Source: an uncultured Acidobacteriota bacterium (GTDB taxonomy: Bacteria; Acidobacteriota; UBA6911; CAINFC01). From it: a stretch of 64,000 nucleotides of DNA. Shown here piece by piece: positions 17,430 to 25,786 of this stretch. The first letter of the stretch is position 1, and every line of letters begins with the position of its first letter. The notes under the pieces are model-generated. The model was not told where the DNA came from. It saw only the letters and a list, made by a program, of their open reading frames with translations, and made no database searches. The stretch covers positions 1 through 64,000 of the forward strand of contig CAINFC010000009.1 in assembly GCA_903847975.1 (NCBI GenBank). The letters are read 5' to 3'. Made by a program: the position numbers and the translations under genes.

Positions 17430-17476
17430 CCGGATCCGCACCCGGAGCCGGAAGGCCGGACTGCGGTGCGGATTCG
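17430..17476. repeat. Inverted repeat between the NIPSNAP and ceramidase-like genes
   Basis: GGATCCGCACC (about 17431-17441) pairs with GGTGCGGATTC (about 17465-17475) at ten of eleven positions, enclosing a second CCGG-rich inner stem. No T-tract follows, so it could be a processing or attenuation hairpin. Confidence 0.4.
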
Positions 17477-17519
17477 CTCTTCAACATCGGAATTCACATC
17501 CGGCTGCGGAGGTTTGCCC

Positions 17520-18914
17520 ATGGCGGCGTGGAAAAAGATTGGAACCAGACTGGGGGTCGGTGCCCTGATCGCGCTGTGCGCCTTTGTCGTTTTTATAGGA
17601 CCCTGGCCGACCTACGGGCCAGGCTTCCGCAACCAGGAATATTTCCGGCAATCCCTGGCGGCGCTGGATGCCGCAAACCGTGGGGCGCCGGCCGGCGCTC
17701 CCGGCCTGCTGAAAGCAGGCTGGGGGGCAGCCGACATCACCCCCCCGGCGGGCGTTCCGCTGGCCGGTTTCGGCGGGCGCAAAGGCCGGCCTTCCACCGG
17801 CGCGCACGATCCCCTGAAGGTGAAGGCCCTGGCCTTCCATGACGGACGAAATACCGTCCTCCTGTTCGGGTCGGACCTTCTCCTGGTTCCCGATCCGGTG
17901 GCCGCTGCGGTGCGCAAGGCGGTGTCGGCCGAGGCCCGCATTGCGCCCAACAGCCTGCTTTTCAGCGCCAGCCATACCCACAGCGGGCCGGGAGGTCTGG
18001 CCCCGGGCCTGGTGGCCCGGGCCTTTGCGGGCGCTTACGATCCCAGGGTGCCGGAACTCCTGATCCGCTCCTTTACCGCCGCCGCCCTGGAGGCGGTCCG
18101 CTCCCTGCGTCCGGCCAAAATGGCCGTCGGAAGCGTCGATGCAGGGGCTTTCGTCCGCAACCGGACCCGGCAGGCGGAAGTCGACCCGGATCTTCAATTT
18201 GCACGAATCGAGCAGGAGAACGGAAAAATCTGCCACCTGGTGCGTTTTTCGGCCCATCCCACCGTCCTCGGCGAAGACAACTTCCAGTTTTCCGCCGACT
18301 ATCCGGGCTATCTGCAGGCAGCCATCGAGCAGGCCACCGGCGGCATGACCATCTATATGGGCGGAGCGGTCGGCAGCATGAGCAGCCGGGGTGCCCCGGG
18401 AAGCGGTTTCGAGCGCGCCAGGGCTCTCGGCGAACAGCTGGCCCAGCTGGTCCTGGCGGGCAGCGGTCCGGGATTGCCTTTCCAGGATCGGGTTCCGGTC
18501 GATTTTATCGGCGGGAATATCCTCCTGCCTCCCTTTCAGGTACGCATCCTGAACCCGGGATGGAGGATCTCGCCGCTGCTGGGGCGTCTGCTGGGCATAC
18601 CGGGATACGCCTGGATCCAGGCGGTCCGGATCGGGGACCTGGTGCTGTTCGGGGTGCCGGGCGATTTCAGCGGTGAGATCAGCAATTCCTGGAAAAGCTG
18701 GGCCTCCCGGCGCAATATCGCTCTCTGGCCGACCAGCTTCTGCGGATCCTACGGCGGCTACATTTCGCCCGACCGCTATTACAGCGAAATGATGGATTCC
18801 AAGGGGAACATCGCCTACGAAACCGGCCTGATGTCCTGGTGCGGCCCGGACCAGGAGGCCTATTTTACCGCTCTGATGCAGCACATGGTCGAGGCGGTTA
18901 CCGGCAGAAAATAG
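17520..18914 (+). CDS. Neutral/alkaline ceramidase-like membrane-anchored hydrolase
   Basis: A 464-residue protein with one N-terminal transmembrane or signal segment (VGALIALCAFVVFIGPWPTYG). It then matches the neutral/alkaline non-lysosomal ceramidase N-terminal domain: WGAADITPPAGVPLAGFGGR, LLFGSDLLLVPD, SASHTHSGPGG (zinc-binding His pair) and FSAHPTVLGEDNFQFSADYPGY. The family cleaves amide bonds of ceramides, and many bacterial members act on unknown amides. The usual C-terminal domain is largely absent, so this is a short form. ATG 17520 follows GGAGG by eight bases. It probably shares a transcript with the NIPSNAP gene. Location is the periplasmic face. Confidence 0.85.
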   Translation: MAAWKKIGTRLGVGALIALCAFVVFIGPWPTYGPGFRNQEYFRQSLAALDAANRGAPAGAPGLLKAGWGAADITPPAGVPLAGFGGRKGRPSTGAHDPLKVKALAFHDGRNTVLLFGSDLLLVPDPVAAAVRKAVSAEARIAPNSLLFSASHTHSGPGGLAPGLVARAFAGAYDPRVPELLIRSFTAAALEAVRSLRPAKMAVGSVDAGAFVRNRTRQAEVDPDLQFARIEQENGKICHLVRFSAHPTVLGEDNFQFSADYPGYLQAAIEQATGGMTIYMGGAVGSMSSRGAPGSGFERARALGEQLAQLVLAGSGPGLPFQDRVPVDFIGGNILLPPFQVRILNPGWRISPLLGRLLGIPGYAWIQAVRIGDLVLFGVPGDFSGEISNSWKSWASRRNIALWPTSFCGSYGGYISPDRYYSEMMDSKGNIAYETGLMSWCGPDQEAYFTALMQHMVEAVTGRK

Positions 18915-19105
18915 GCAAGCGGCTTCCGGGAGGAGTTCCGGATCACGGCCTTTGCCGGGCTTTCGACAGCGACAGCAGGCCCAACTTCCTCGACCTTCCG
19001 GTGAGGGAGGATCCGACGGATGGACGGTTTTTAACCTTCCCCTACCATATTCCGGATAATTTGGATATCCTTTTGTCTCTTTTGCAGGTCGATCGAATCG
19101 GGAAT

Positions 19106-20995
19106 ATGGGAACATTGCTTGAAAATCTGGAAAGTCCTCAGGACTTGCGCAAGCTCTCCCCGGATCAGCTGAAGATGCTGGCCGAGGAAGTGCGCAAGCT
19201 GATCGTGGACACCATCTCCAAGACCGGCGGGCACCTGGCCTCCAGTCTGGGGGCCGTGGAGCTGACCATCGCCCTTCATTATGTTTTCGATACGCCCAGG
19301 GATAAAGTGGTGTGGGATGTCGGGCATCAGGCCTACGCCCACAAGATCCTCACCGGTCGCAGCCGGCAGTTTGCCACAATACGGCAGCACGGCGGGATTT
19401 CCGGCTTCCTCAAGCGCAGCGAAAGCGAATATGACGCTTTTGGCGCCGGCCACAGCAGCACCTCGATCTCCGCTGCCCTCGGCATTGCTGCCGCCCGGGA
19501 TATTGCCGGCGAGCACTTCCACGTGACCGCGGTCATCGGGGACGGATCGCTCACCGCCGGTCTGGCTTTCGAGGGGCTCAACAATGCCGGGGCCAAAAAA
19601 CGGAAATTCAACGTGGTGCTGAACGACAATGAGATGTCCATATCGCCCAACGTGGGTGCCCTGGCCGGCTATCTGAGCCAGGTGATTACCGGGGCGAGAT
19701 ACAACCGGCTGAAAGCCGAGGTGGAGCACCTGGTCCGGCCTCTTCCCCTGATCGGGGAATCGTTTTTCCGGTTCGGCAAGCGGTTGGACGAGTTCCTGAA
19801 AGGATTCCTGACCTCCGGCATGCTCTTTGAAGAGCTGGGTTTCAAGTATGTGGGACCGATCGACGGGCACAACCTTCACCAGCTGATCGAGACCCTGCAC
19901 AATGTTCGGGATAACGTCGACCGCCCGACGCTGATTCACGTGCTCACCCGTAAGGGCAAGGGATACGAGCTGGCGGAAAAGAACAAGGTGCTGTTTCACG
20001 GAACTCCGCCTTTTTGCGTGGACACCGGCGAGTGGGAAAAGCCGGACAGCAGCGCTCCCAGCTATACCCAGGTATTCGGTGACGCCCTGGTGCAGCTGGC
20101 GGAAAAGAACGACCGGATCGTGGCCCTGACCGCGGCGATGTGTTCGGGAACCGGGCTGGAGGCATTCGCCCGGCGGTTTCCCGGCCGTTTCTTCGACGTG
20201 GGTATTGCCGAGCAGCACGCGGTCACCTTCGCCGCCGGCCTGGCCACCGAAGGGTACAAGCCGGTGATCGCCATTTACTCCTCCTTCCTCCAGAGGGCCT
20301 ACGATCAGATTTTCCACGATGTATGCCTGCAGGACCTGCCGGTGGTCTTCGCCCTGGACCGCGCCGGACTGGTCGGCGACGACGGGCCGACTCATCATGG
20401 CAGCTTCGATTTTGCCTACCTGCGGCACCTGCCGGATATCGTCGTCATGGCGCCCAAGGATGAAAATGAGCTGCGGCATATGATCAAGACTGCCGTCGAA
20501 TATCCGGGGCAGATTGCGGTGCGCTACCCCCGGGGCACCGGGCAGGGGGTGGCCTTCGATGCCGAACTCCGGTCCATCGGGATCGGCAAGGCGGAAATCC
20601 TGCAGGAAGGGAACGACGTGACCCTGGTGGCCATCGGGACCATGGTCGAGCCGGCCCTGGAGGCGGCGCGCCGGCTGGCCGGGGAAGGAGCGCTGTCGGT
20701 GGAGGTGGTCAACGCCCGCTTCGTCAAGCCCCTGGATGTGGAGCTGATTTGTGCCTCGATCCGCAAAACCGGCCGGGTGCTGACTGCGGAGGAGCACAAC
20801 CTGATGGGCGGCTTCGGCAGCGCCGTTCTGGAAATGATGCAGGAGCAGGGATTGACCCCCCTAGCAGTCCGGCGGATCGGGCTGCCGGATCACTATATCG
20901 AGCACGGCAAGCAGAGTATTCTCCGCCGGAAATACGGGCTGGATGCGGACCATATCCGCGAAACCCTTTTAGCCATGATGCCCCGCGACAGCTAA
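19106..20995 (+). CDS. dxs: 1-deoxy-D-xylulose-5-phosphate synthase
   Basis: A 629-residue cytoplasmic ThDP enzyme condensing pyruvate and glyceraldehyde 3-phosphate to DXP, the first step of the MEP isoprenoid pathway and a precursor of thiamine and pyridoxal. Hallmarks are GHSSTSIS (115-122), the ThDP/Mg motif GDGSLTAG...NDN (145-147 and 173-175), and the second-domain DVGIAEQHAVTFAAGLA with catalytic Glu369. GDDGPTHHGSFD and ARFVKPLD are also diagnostic. Length is normal. ATG 19106 is weakly supported by GGGAA; in-frame codons upstream do not resemble the family. GH31 follows 30 bases later on the same strand. Confidence 0.97.
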   Translation: MGTLLENLESPQDLRKLSPDQLKMLAEEVRKLIVDTISKTGGHLASSLGAVELTIALHYVFDTPRDKVVWDVGHQAYAHKILTGRSRQFATIRQHGGISGFLKRSESEYDAFGAGHSSTSISAALGIAAARDIAGEHFHVTAVIGDGSLTAGLAFEGLNNAGAKKRKFNVVLNDNEMSISPNVGALAGYLSQVITGARYNRLKAEVEHLVRPLPLIGESFFRFGKRLDEFLKGFLTSGMLFEELGFKYVGPIDGHNLHQLIETLHNVRDNVDRPTLIHVLTRKGKGYELAEKNKVLFHGTPPFCVDTGEWEKPDSSAPSYTQVFGDALVQLAEKNDRIVALTAAMCSGTGLEAFARRFPGRFFDVGIAEQHAVTFAAGLATEGYKPVIAIYSSFLQRAYDQIFHDVCLQDLPVVFALDRAGLVGDDGPTHHGSFDFAYLRHLPDIVVMAPKDENELRHMIKTAVEYPGQIAVRYPRGTGQGVAFDAELRSIGIGKAEILQEGNDVTLVAIGTMVEPALEAARRLAGEGALSVEVVNARFVKPLDVELICASIRKTGRVLTAEEHNLMGGFGSAVLEMMQEQGLTPLAVRRIGLPDHYIEHGKQSILRRKYGLDADHIRETLLAMMPRDS

Positions 20996-21025
20996 AGCCC
21001 TCCTACGGCGGGAAGGAGAATCTAA

Positions 21026-23173
21026 ATGAACCGGGTGACGGCTCTGGTACTTTTCTTTCTGCTGATTCCGGCCCCGCTCCCGGCTGCGGCTGCGGCGCGG
21101 ACGCTCGAATGGACCCGGGTTCTGCCCGGCATCTGGTCGGCAGCGGTAGGCCGTCCGGATTCCGTCCATTTCCTCCAGACCGCCGGGGTGTCCCCCAGGC
21201 GCGAAGCTCTCGAAGCCATGGGGGATGTACCCTGTCCCCTGGAGCCCGCGCTCATCCGCGGCGAGGTCCGGGAAGGGAAAACCCTCCTGCATTTTCCTCT
21301 GGAAAAAGGGGAGCGGATTTTCGGACTGGGCCTCCATTTCAAAACGGTCGAGCAGCGCGGCCGGATCCTGCGGCTGCACATGGACCACTACGGCGGCACG
21401 GACAACGGCCGCACCCATGCCCCGGTTCCTTTTTATGTTTCCTCACGGGGCTACGGCATCTGGATCAATTCCGCACGCTATATCGATATATGGGTAGGAA
21501 CGGCGGTCCGCAAGGACAGCCGCCATCCGCCGGAGGTCCGCGACCGAAACACCGACCGGCAGTGGACCGCCAGGCCCTACTCGGACAACGTCGAGGCGGT
21601 CATCGCCGCCGAGGGGGCTGAAGTCTATCTTTTCGGCGGGCCCGGCCTGCTGGACGTCGTCCGCCGCTACAACCTTTTCCAGGGCGGAGGGTGCCTGCCG
21701 CCACGCTGGGGGCTGGGTTTCTGGCATCGGGTGCCGACGCTCTACACCGCCGACCAGGTGCGCGGCGAGGTGGAGGAGTTCGCCCGCCACGGATTTCCTC
21801 TCTCGGTGATCGGGTTGGAGCCCGGCTGGCAAAGCCGGTCCTACCCCTGCACCTACGAATGGGATCGGGGCCGCTTCCCGGACCCGGCCGGGCTGGCCGC
21901 CGATTTGAAGCGGCGCGGGATTTATCTCAACCTCTGGCTCAATCCCTACATTTCGCCGCAATCGGAGCTCTTCCAGCCCATCGAGCCCTACACCGCATCG
22001 CACACGGTCTGGGCCGGGCTGGTTCCCGACTATTCCCGGAAAGAAGTCCAGGAGCTGCTCGGCCGCCATTTCCGGAAGCACCACCTGGACCAGGGAGTCA
22101 GCGGCTACAAGATGGATGAAAATGACGGGTACGACAGCTGGCTCTGGCCCGACAGCGCCGAATTTCCCTCCGGAATTTCCGCGGAGCAGATGCGGACACT
22201 GTACGGGGTGATGATGCAGAAGCTGGCCACCTCCCTGTTCCGGGAGCGGAACCTGCGGACCTACGGGCTGGTGCGGGCCACCAACTCCGGTGCCGCCTCC
22301 TTTCCTTTCGTGGTCTACAACGATTATTACAGTCACCCGGATTTCATTACCGCCCTGGTCAACAGCTCGTTCCTCGGGGTGCTGTGGACCCCGGAAGTCC
22401 GCAGCTCGCGCACCGCGGAGGAATGGCTGCGGCGGATGCAGAGCGTCTGCTTTTCTCCGCTGGCCATGCTCAACGCCTGGTCGGACGGGACCAAGCCCTG
22501 GTCCTTCCCCGAGGTGGAGACCCAGGTGCGGGAGATCGCCCAGCTGCGCCTCCGCCTGCTCCCCTATCTTTACAACTGCTTTGCCGACTATGCCTTTTAC
22601 GGTACGCCGCCTGTCCGGGCGATGAACCTGGACCCGGGATTTGCCGCCGCCGCCGAGGAGGTAGCCGGCGCAGTGGACTCCTCCGCGAACCCCTATGGCG
22701 AGGCGATCCGCCGGGAAATCAAAGACCAGTTCCTGCTGGGGGATTCGCTGCTGGTGGCCCCGCTCTTTGCCGGCCAGAGCCAGCGGAAAGTCATTCTCCC
22801 CAAGGGGAAGTGGTATGATTTTTATACCGGCCGTCCGGCCGGCGACGGGGAGATCCTGACCGTCGCTCCCGGCCTGGACCGCATCCCGGTGTATGTGCGC
22901 GACGGCGGGATCATCCCCATGCTGGAGGAGGGCCTGCGGATTCCGGACGGCAAAGTACCTCTGGAAATCCGGCACTACGGCAGCAAGGATGCCGTCTACG
23001 AGCTGTACGACGACGACGGGTCGAGCTATGATTATGAAAAAGGAAAATTCAGCCGGATCCGCCTGGCGGTGACCGGGGGGGAATCCGGAGAGAAAAAAGG
23101 GAGCGTGGCTGTCCCCAAGGGATCCCGGCTGTGGTCGTACAGCGATTTTCGATGGGTGTTCCCATCGAATTGA
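21026..23173 (+). CDS. Secreted glycoside hydrolase family 31
   Basis: A 715-residue exported enzyme (signal peptide MNRVTALVLFFLLIPAPLPA) of the alpha-glucosidase/alpha-xylosidase family. It has an N-terminal beta-sandwich, then a barrel from about residue 225 (PPRWGLGFWHRVPTLYTADQV). The nucleophile is Asp364 in GYKMDEND. At the usual acid/base site the sequence reads GVLWTPEVRSS (E457) rather than the common WxGD, so Glu may serve. The C-terminal sandwich ends YDDDGSSYDYEKGKFSRIRL. It lies 30 bases after dxs. Its 3-prime end (23025-23170) is repeated in degraded form at 23313-23388 and 25490-25528. Confidence 0.92.
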   Translation: MNRVTALVLFFLLIPAPLPAAAAARTLEWTRVLPGIWSAAVGRPDSVHFLQTAGVSPRREALEAMGDVPCPLEPALIRGEVREGKTLLHFPLEKGERIFGLGLHFKTVEQRGRILRLHMDHYGGTDNGRTHAPVPFYVSSRGYGIWINSARYIDIWVGTAVRKDSRHPPEVRDRNTDRQWTARPYSDNVEAVIAAEGAEVYLFGGPGLLDVVRRYNLFQGGGCLPPRWGLGFWHRVPTLYTADQVRGEVEEFARHGFPLSVIGLEPGWQSRSYPCTYEWDRGRFPDPAGLAADLKRRGIYLNLWLNPYISPQSELFQPIEPYTASHTVWAGLVPDYSRKEVQELLGRHFRKHHLDQGVSGYKMDENDGYDSWLWPDSAEFPSGISAEQMRTLYGVMMQKLATSLFRERNLRTYGLVRATNSGAASFPFVVYNDYYSHPDFITALVNSSFLGVLWTPEVRSSRTAEEWLRRMQSVCFSPLAMLNAWSDGTKPWSFPEVETQVREIAQLRLRLLPYLYNCFADYAFYGTPPVRAMNLDPGFAAAAEEVAGAVDSSANPYGEAIRREIKDQFLLGDSLLVAPLFAGQSQRKVILPKGKWYDFYTGRPAGDGEILTVAPGLDRIPVYVRDGGIIPMLEEGLRIPDGKVPLEIRHYGSKDAVYELYDDDGSSYDYEKGKFSRIRLAVTGGESGEKKGSVAVPKGSRLWSYSDFRWVFPSN

Positions 23174-23193
23174 GTACACCCGCTTTTCGGGTT

Positions 23194-23273
23194 TGTGCGG
23201 AAACGGCGGATGGAACAGAGGAAAGCCGATCCGGCCCGCTGTGATCCATAAAATCCGCTGTTTCCGTGTAACC
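23194..23273. repeat. Dispersed palindromic repeat, copy A
   Basis: Left arm CGGAAACGGCGGAT (23198-23211), right arm ATCCGCTGTTTCCG (23253-23266) followed by TGTAAC. The arms pair with one G-U wobble. The interior is close to copies B and C. A pyrimidine/T-rich tract follows at 23286-23312. Confidence 0.8.
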
Positions 23274-23312
23274 CGGAAACAGGGCGTCCTTTTTTCTCTT
23301 TTTCTTCTTATT

Positions 23313-23388
23313 CTATATGATTCAAAGGAAAATCGGACCGGGTCCGGAGAGAGGAAAGGGCGCTTGGCTGTTCCCCAAGGCTCCCCTG
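23313..23388 (+). pseudogene. Degraded copy of the GH31 3-prime end (copy 2)
   Basis: This segment aligns to the end of the GH31 gene, with the part matching roughly 23056-23083 deleted. Shared blocks include AAAGGAAAAT, TCCGGAGAGA, AAAGGG, TGGCTGT and CCCCAAGG. In one frame it still reads GERKGRLAVPQGS, against GEKKGSVAVPKGS in the intact enzyme. A different frame of the same bases now supplies the first codons of the FAD oxidoreductase gene. Confidence 0.75.
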
Positions 23389-25338
23389 TCTCTCGCCGTG
23401 ATCCTGTTCTTCGGTTCGTGCCCGGCCGCGGCCGCCGCGGATCCGGGCGCCGTCGGCGCCCGGCACTACGATCTCGTGGTGGTCGGCGGCACGCCGGCCG
23501 GAATCGTGATGGCCGTGCGCGCGGCTCGCGGAGGCGCGACCGTTCTGCTTGTAAACCACAATGCCCACCTCGGCGGAATGCTTTCGAGCGGGCTCGGCGT
23601 TTGGGATACGCTGCACATGGGCCGGCGATCGCCGCTTTACGATTATGTTCGCCAGGCCATCTTCGATCACTACCGCCGAACCTACGGCGAGAATTCGCCG
23701 CAGTTTCGTCACTCCCTGCCGGCACCCGCGGGACACGCCAACGGCAAATTTGAGCCGCGCGTAGCGGAGCGGATCCTGACGGAGCTCGTCACCGCGGAAA
23801 AGAGGGTGACGCTCCTGAAGGGATATGTTCCTGTGGGGGCCGAACGGGAAGGGGCCGCCGTCCGTTCGCTCGCCTTTCGCGAAACGGATGGAACGCGCAC
23901 CGTGCGGGCGACCGGCCGGATATTCGCCGACTGCACCTACGAAGCGGATCTGCTGCCGCTGGTGAAGGTCCGGTATCGTTTCGGAAGAGAGTCGCGCTCC
24001 GAGTTCAACGAGCCGCATGCCGGCGTGGCCTATTTTCGTGTTGTCCGCGCGCCTCCCACGCCGGCGGAAAAGCGGATCGCCGAGGTGCATGCCCGGCTGA
24101 ACCTGCGCACCTTTCCCGACTGGGAGATCCTGCTGCCGGCCAGCACGGGGGAGGCCGATGCCAACGTGCAGGCGTGCAATTATCGCACCATCCTGACTTC
24201 GGACCCGGCCAACCGTGTGGCCATCGAAAAGCCCGCGAATTACGATCCCGACCTGGTGCGGGATCTGGAGATGCCGCGTTCCGGGATCGGCCCGATCCCG
24301 AATGCGAAGATCGGTCTCAACCGCCCGCAGCTGATCGGCCCGCACAACGCGTGGGTAGAAGGCGACGGGGGCATCCGGCGGGCCATCATGGACCGGTTCT
24401 GGCACGCCACGATGTCGGCCGTCTGGTTTCGGCAGCACGATCCCTCGGTGCCCGAGGAGGAAAGGCGCTACTGGCTCCAGCTCGGTTTGCCGCGGGACGA
24501 GTTTGCCGATAACGGTCATCGCCCCTATGAGTTTTATTTTCGCGAGGGCCGCCGGCTGACCGGGCGCGCCATCTACACGGAGCAGGATGTCCGGCTTCCT
24601 CCGGGGCTGCGGCGCGCGCCGGTGCATGCCGACGCGATTGCCATCACCGACTGGTACGTCGACTCCCATGCCTGCACCATGCGCACCGTGGAGGATAGCA
24701 TGCCCGAGGGGAGAATGATGCTCCACAACGAGTCCTTCCCGGGCCAGCTTCCCTACCGCACGCTCCTTCCCGAGCATATCGACAATCTGCTGGTGCCGGT
24801 GAACGTCAGTTCGACCCACGTGGCCTGGAACACCATCCGGCTCGAGGCGACCTGGATGCACATCGCGGAGTCGGCGGCCCATGCCGCCCTCCAGTCCCTG
24901 CGGGAGGGCCGGCCCCCGGCGCGGATCGAATCCGACACGCTGCTGCGCACCCTGGCGGCGAATCACATCATGCTGGCGTTTTTCAATGACCTGGACGTGT
25001 CGAGCGACGACCCGGCCGTTGCCGCCTCCCAGTATTTCGGCACCAAGGGATTCTTTGCCGACTATGACGCGCGGCTGGGCGAGCCGTTGAAGCGCAGCAC
25101 GGCCAAAGTGTGGGGCGAAGGCTTCCGCCGTCTGCGGGCCGCGCCGGTGGACGCAATGGCGCTGATGCGCGCCGTGCATGCCGGTGATCCGGCCGATGAC
25201 CCGGCTGTCCCTGCCTCGGAATTCGCCGCGCTGATTCGCGTACCCTTGCCCGAAGGCAGCTCCGGTCCGCGGAACCGGCCGTTCACGCGCGGAGAGGCCA
25301 TGCGCCTGATGTGGGAAGCAGTCGTGCGGAAACGGTAA
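23317..25338 (+). CDS. Secreted FAD-dependent oxidoreductase
   Basis: A 673-residue protein of the FAD-dependent oxidoreductase group (PF12831 type). The dinucleotide-binding fold DLVVVGGTPAGIVMAVRAARGG is near residues 52-74, followed by the acidic/Asn end of strand 2 and HLGGMLSSG. The conserved FADCTYEADLL lies around residue 207, and DNLLVPVNVSSTHVAWNTIRLE is the C-terminal FAD segment. A hydrophobic stretch LSLAVILFFGSCPAAAAAD acts as signal peptide, but its n-region (MIQRKIGPGPERGKGAW) is encoded by the degraded GH31 copy. No ribosome site precedes ATG 23317. The gene is bracketed by repeat copies A and B, a likely insertion. Substrate unknown. Confidence 0.82.
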   Translation: MIQRKIGPGPERGKGAWLFPKAPLSLAVILFFGSCPAAAAADPGAVGARHYDLVVVGGTPAGIVMAVRAARGGATVLLVNHNAHLGGMLSSGLGVWDTLHMGRRSPLYDYVRQAIFDHYRRTYGENSPQFRHSLPAPAGHANGKFEPRVAERILTELVTAEKRVTLLKGYVPVGAEREGAAVRSLAFRETDGTRTVRATGRIFADCTYEADLLPLVKVRYRFGRESRSEFNEPHAGVAYFRVVRAPPTPAEKRIAEVHARLNLRTFPDWEILLPASTGEADANVQACNYRTILTSDPANRVAIEKPANYDPDLVRDLEMPRSGIGPIPNAKIGLNRPQLIGPHNAWVEGDGGIRRAIMDRFWHATMSAVWFRQHDPSVPEEERRYWLQLGLPRDEFADNGHRPYEFYFREGRRLTGRAIYTEQDVRLPPGLRRAPVHADAIAITDWYVDSHACTMRTVEDSMPEGRMMLHNESFPGQLPYRTLLPEHIDNLLVPVNVSSTHVAWNTIRLEATWMHIAESAAHAALQSLREGRPPARIESDTLLRTLAANHIMLAFFNDLDVSSDDPAVAASQYFGTKGFFADYDARLGEPLKRSTAKVWGEGFRRLRAAPVDAMALMRAVHAGDPADDPAVPASEFAALIRVPLPEGSSGPRNRPFTRGEAMRLMWEAVVRKR

Positions 25339-25363
25339 GCAATTGGGGGGCTCCATTCCCGGT

Positions 25364-25443
25364 TGCACGGAAACGGCGGATGGAACGGAAAAAAGCCGAT
25401 CCGATCCGCGGTAATCTGCAGAATCCGCTGTTTCCGTGTAACT
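25364..25443. repeat. Dispersed palindromic repeat, copy B
   Basis: Left arm CGGAAACGGCGGAT (25368-25381), right arm ATCCGCTGTTTCCG (25423-25436) then TGTAAC. As in copy A the arms pair with one G-U. It begins shortly after the FAD gene and is followed at 25455-25467 by GTACACCCGCTTT, which also precedes copy A at 23174-23186. Confidence 0.8.
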
Positions 25444-25489
25444 TTCGGAAACCGGTACACCCGCTTTCTACGCTTTTTTTGCGGTTTGG

Positions 25490-25528
25490 GCTATGATTAT
25501 GGAAAATTTTCGATGGGCGTTCGAATGA
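25490..25528 (+). pseudogene. Degraded copy of the GH31 3-prime end (copy 3)
   Basis: GCTATGATTAT and GGAAAATT match the GH31 gene at 23025-23049. ATTTTCGATGGGCGTTC (25506-25522) matches 23145-23161 with one mismatch. The 100 or so bases between are deleted at an ATT microhomology. The frame still reads YDYGKFS, against YDYEKGKFS in the enzyme. Confidence 0.65.
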
Positions 25529-25773
25529 AGAAAATCGGGAACCCTCTGCTCTGGCTGCAGCTGATCCGCTATTACCGGGTGGTGGCCCGCGGATACCGGC
25601 TTCGCCCCTGGAAAAGCCCCTACCTCCGCTGGCGGGCGGAGACCGTCTGGGGCGTGCCTGCGGACAAGCTGAATGCCGGAAGGATGTTTTCCCTGTTGCG
25701 CGCCGATTATTCTTCCGTGATCCGCTTTGCCGCCTGGATACGGGAGATGCGGCTCTACCTGAAATCACGCTAA
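25525..25773 (+). CDS. Small conserved hypothetical protein before nth
   Basis: An 82-residue basic protein, MKKIGNPLLWLQLIRYYRVV..., with ARGYRLRPWKSPYLRWRAET as its most striking segment. It has no signal peptide or cysteines and is probably cytoplasmic. I recall similar short proteins near DNA-repair or housekeeping genes in related phyla but cannot name a family. The start could be ATG 25525 or ATG 25513. Both lie inside the GH31-tail remnant and neither has a Shine-Dalgarno sequence, so the gene's original upstream region seems to have been replaced. It ends 13 bases before nth and is probably co-transcribed with it. Confidence 0.6.
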   Translation: MKKIGNPLLWLQLIRYYRVVARGYRLRPWKSPYLRWRAETVWGVPADKLNAGRMFSLLRADYSSVIRFAAWIREMRLYLKSR

Positions 25774-25786
25774 GGAGTAAGGATCC

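Noticed and set aside
21443-23725. 760-codon minus-strand frame opposite GH31 and the FAD gene
   Set aside because: Spans two unrelated genes and a repeat; low-complexity, Arg/Pro/Gly-rich translation.
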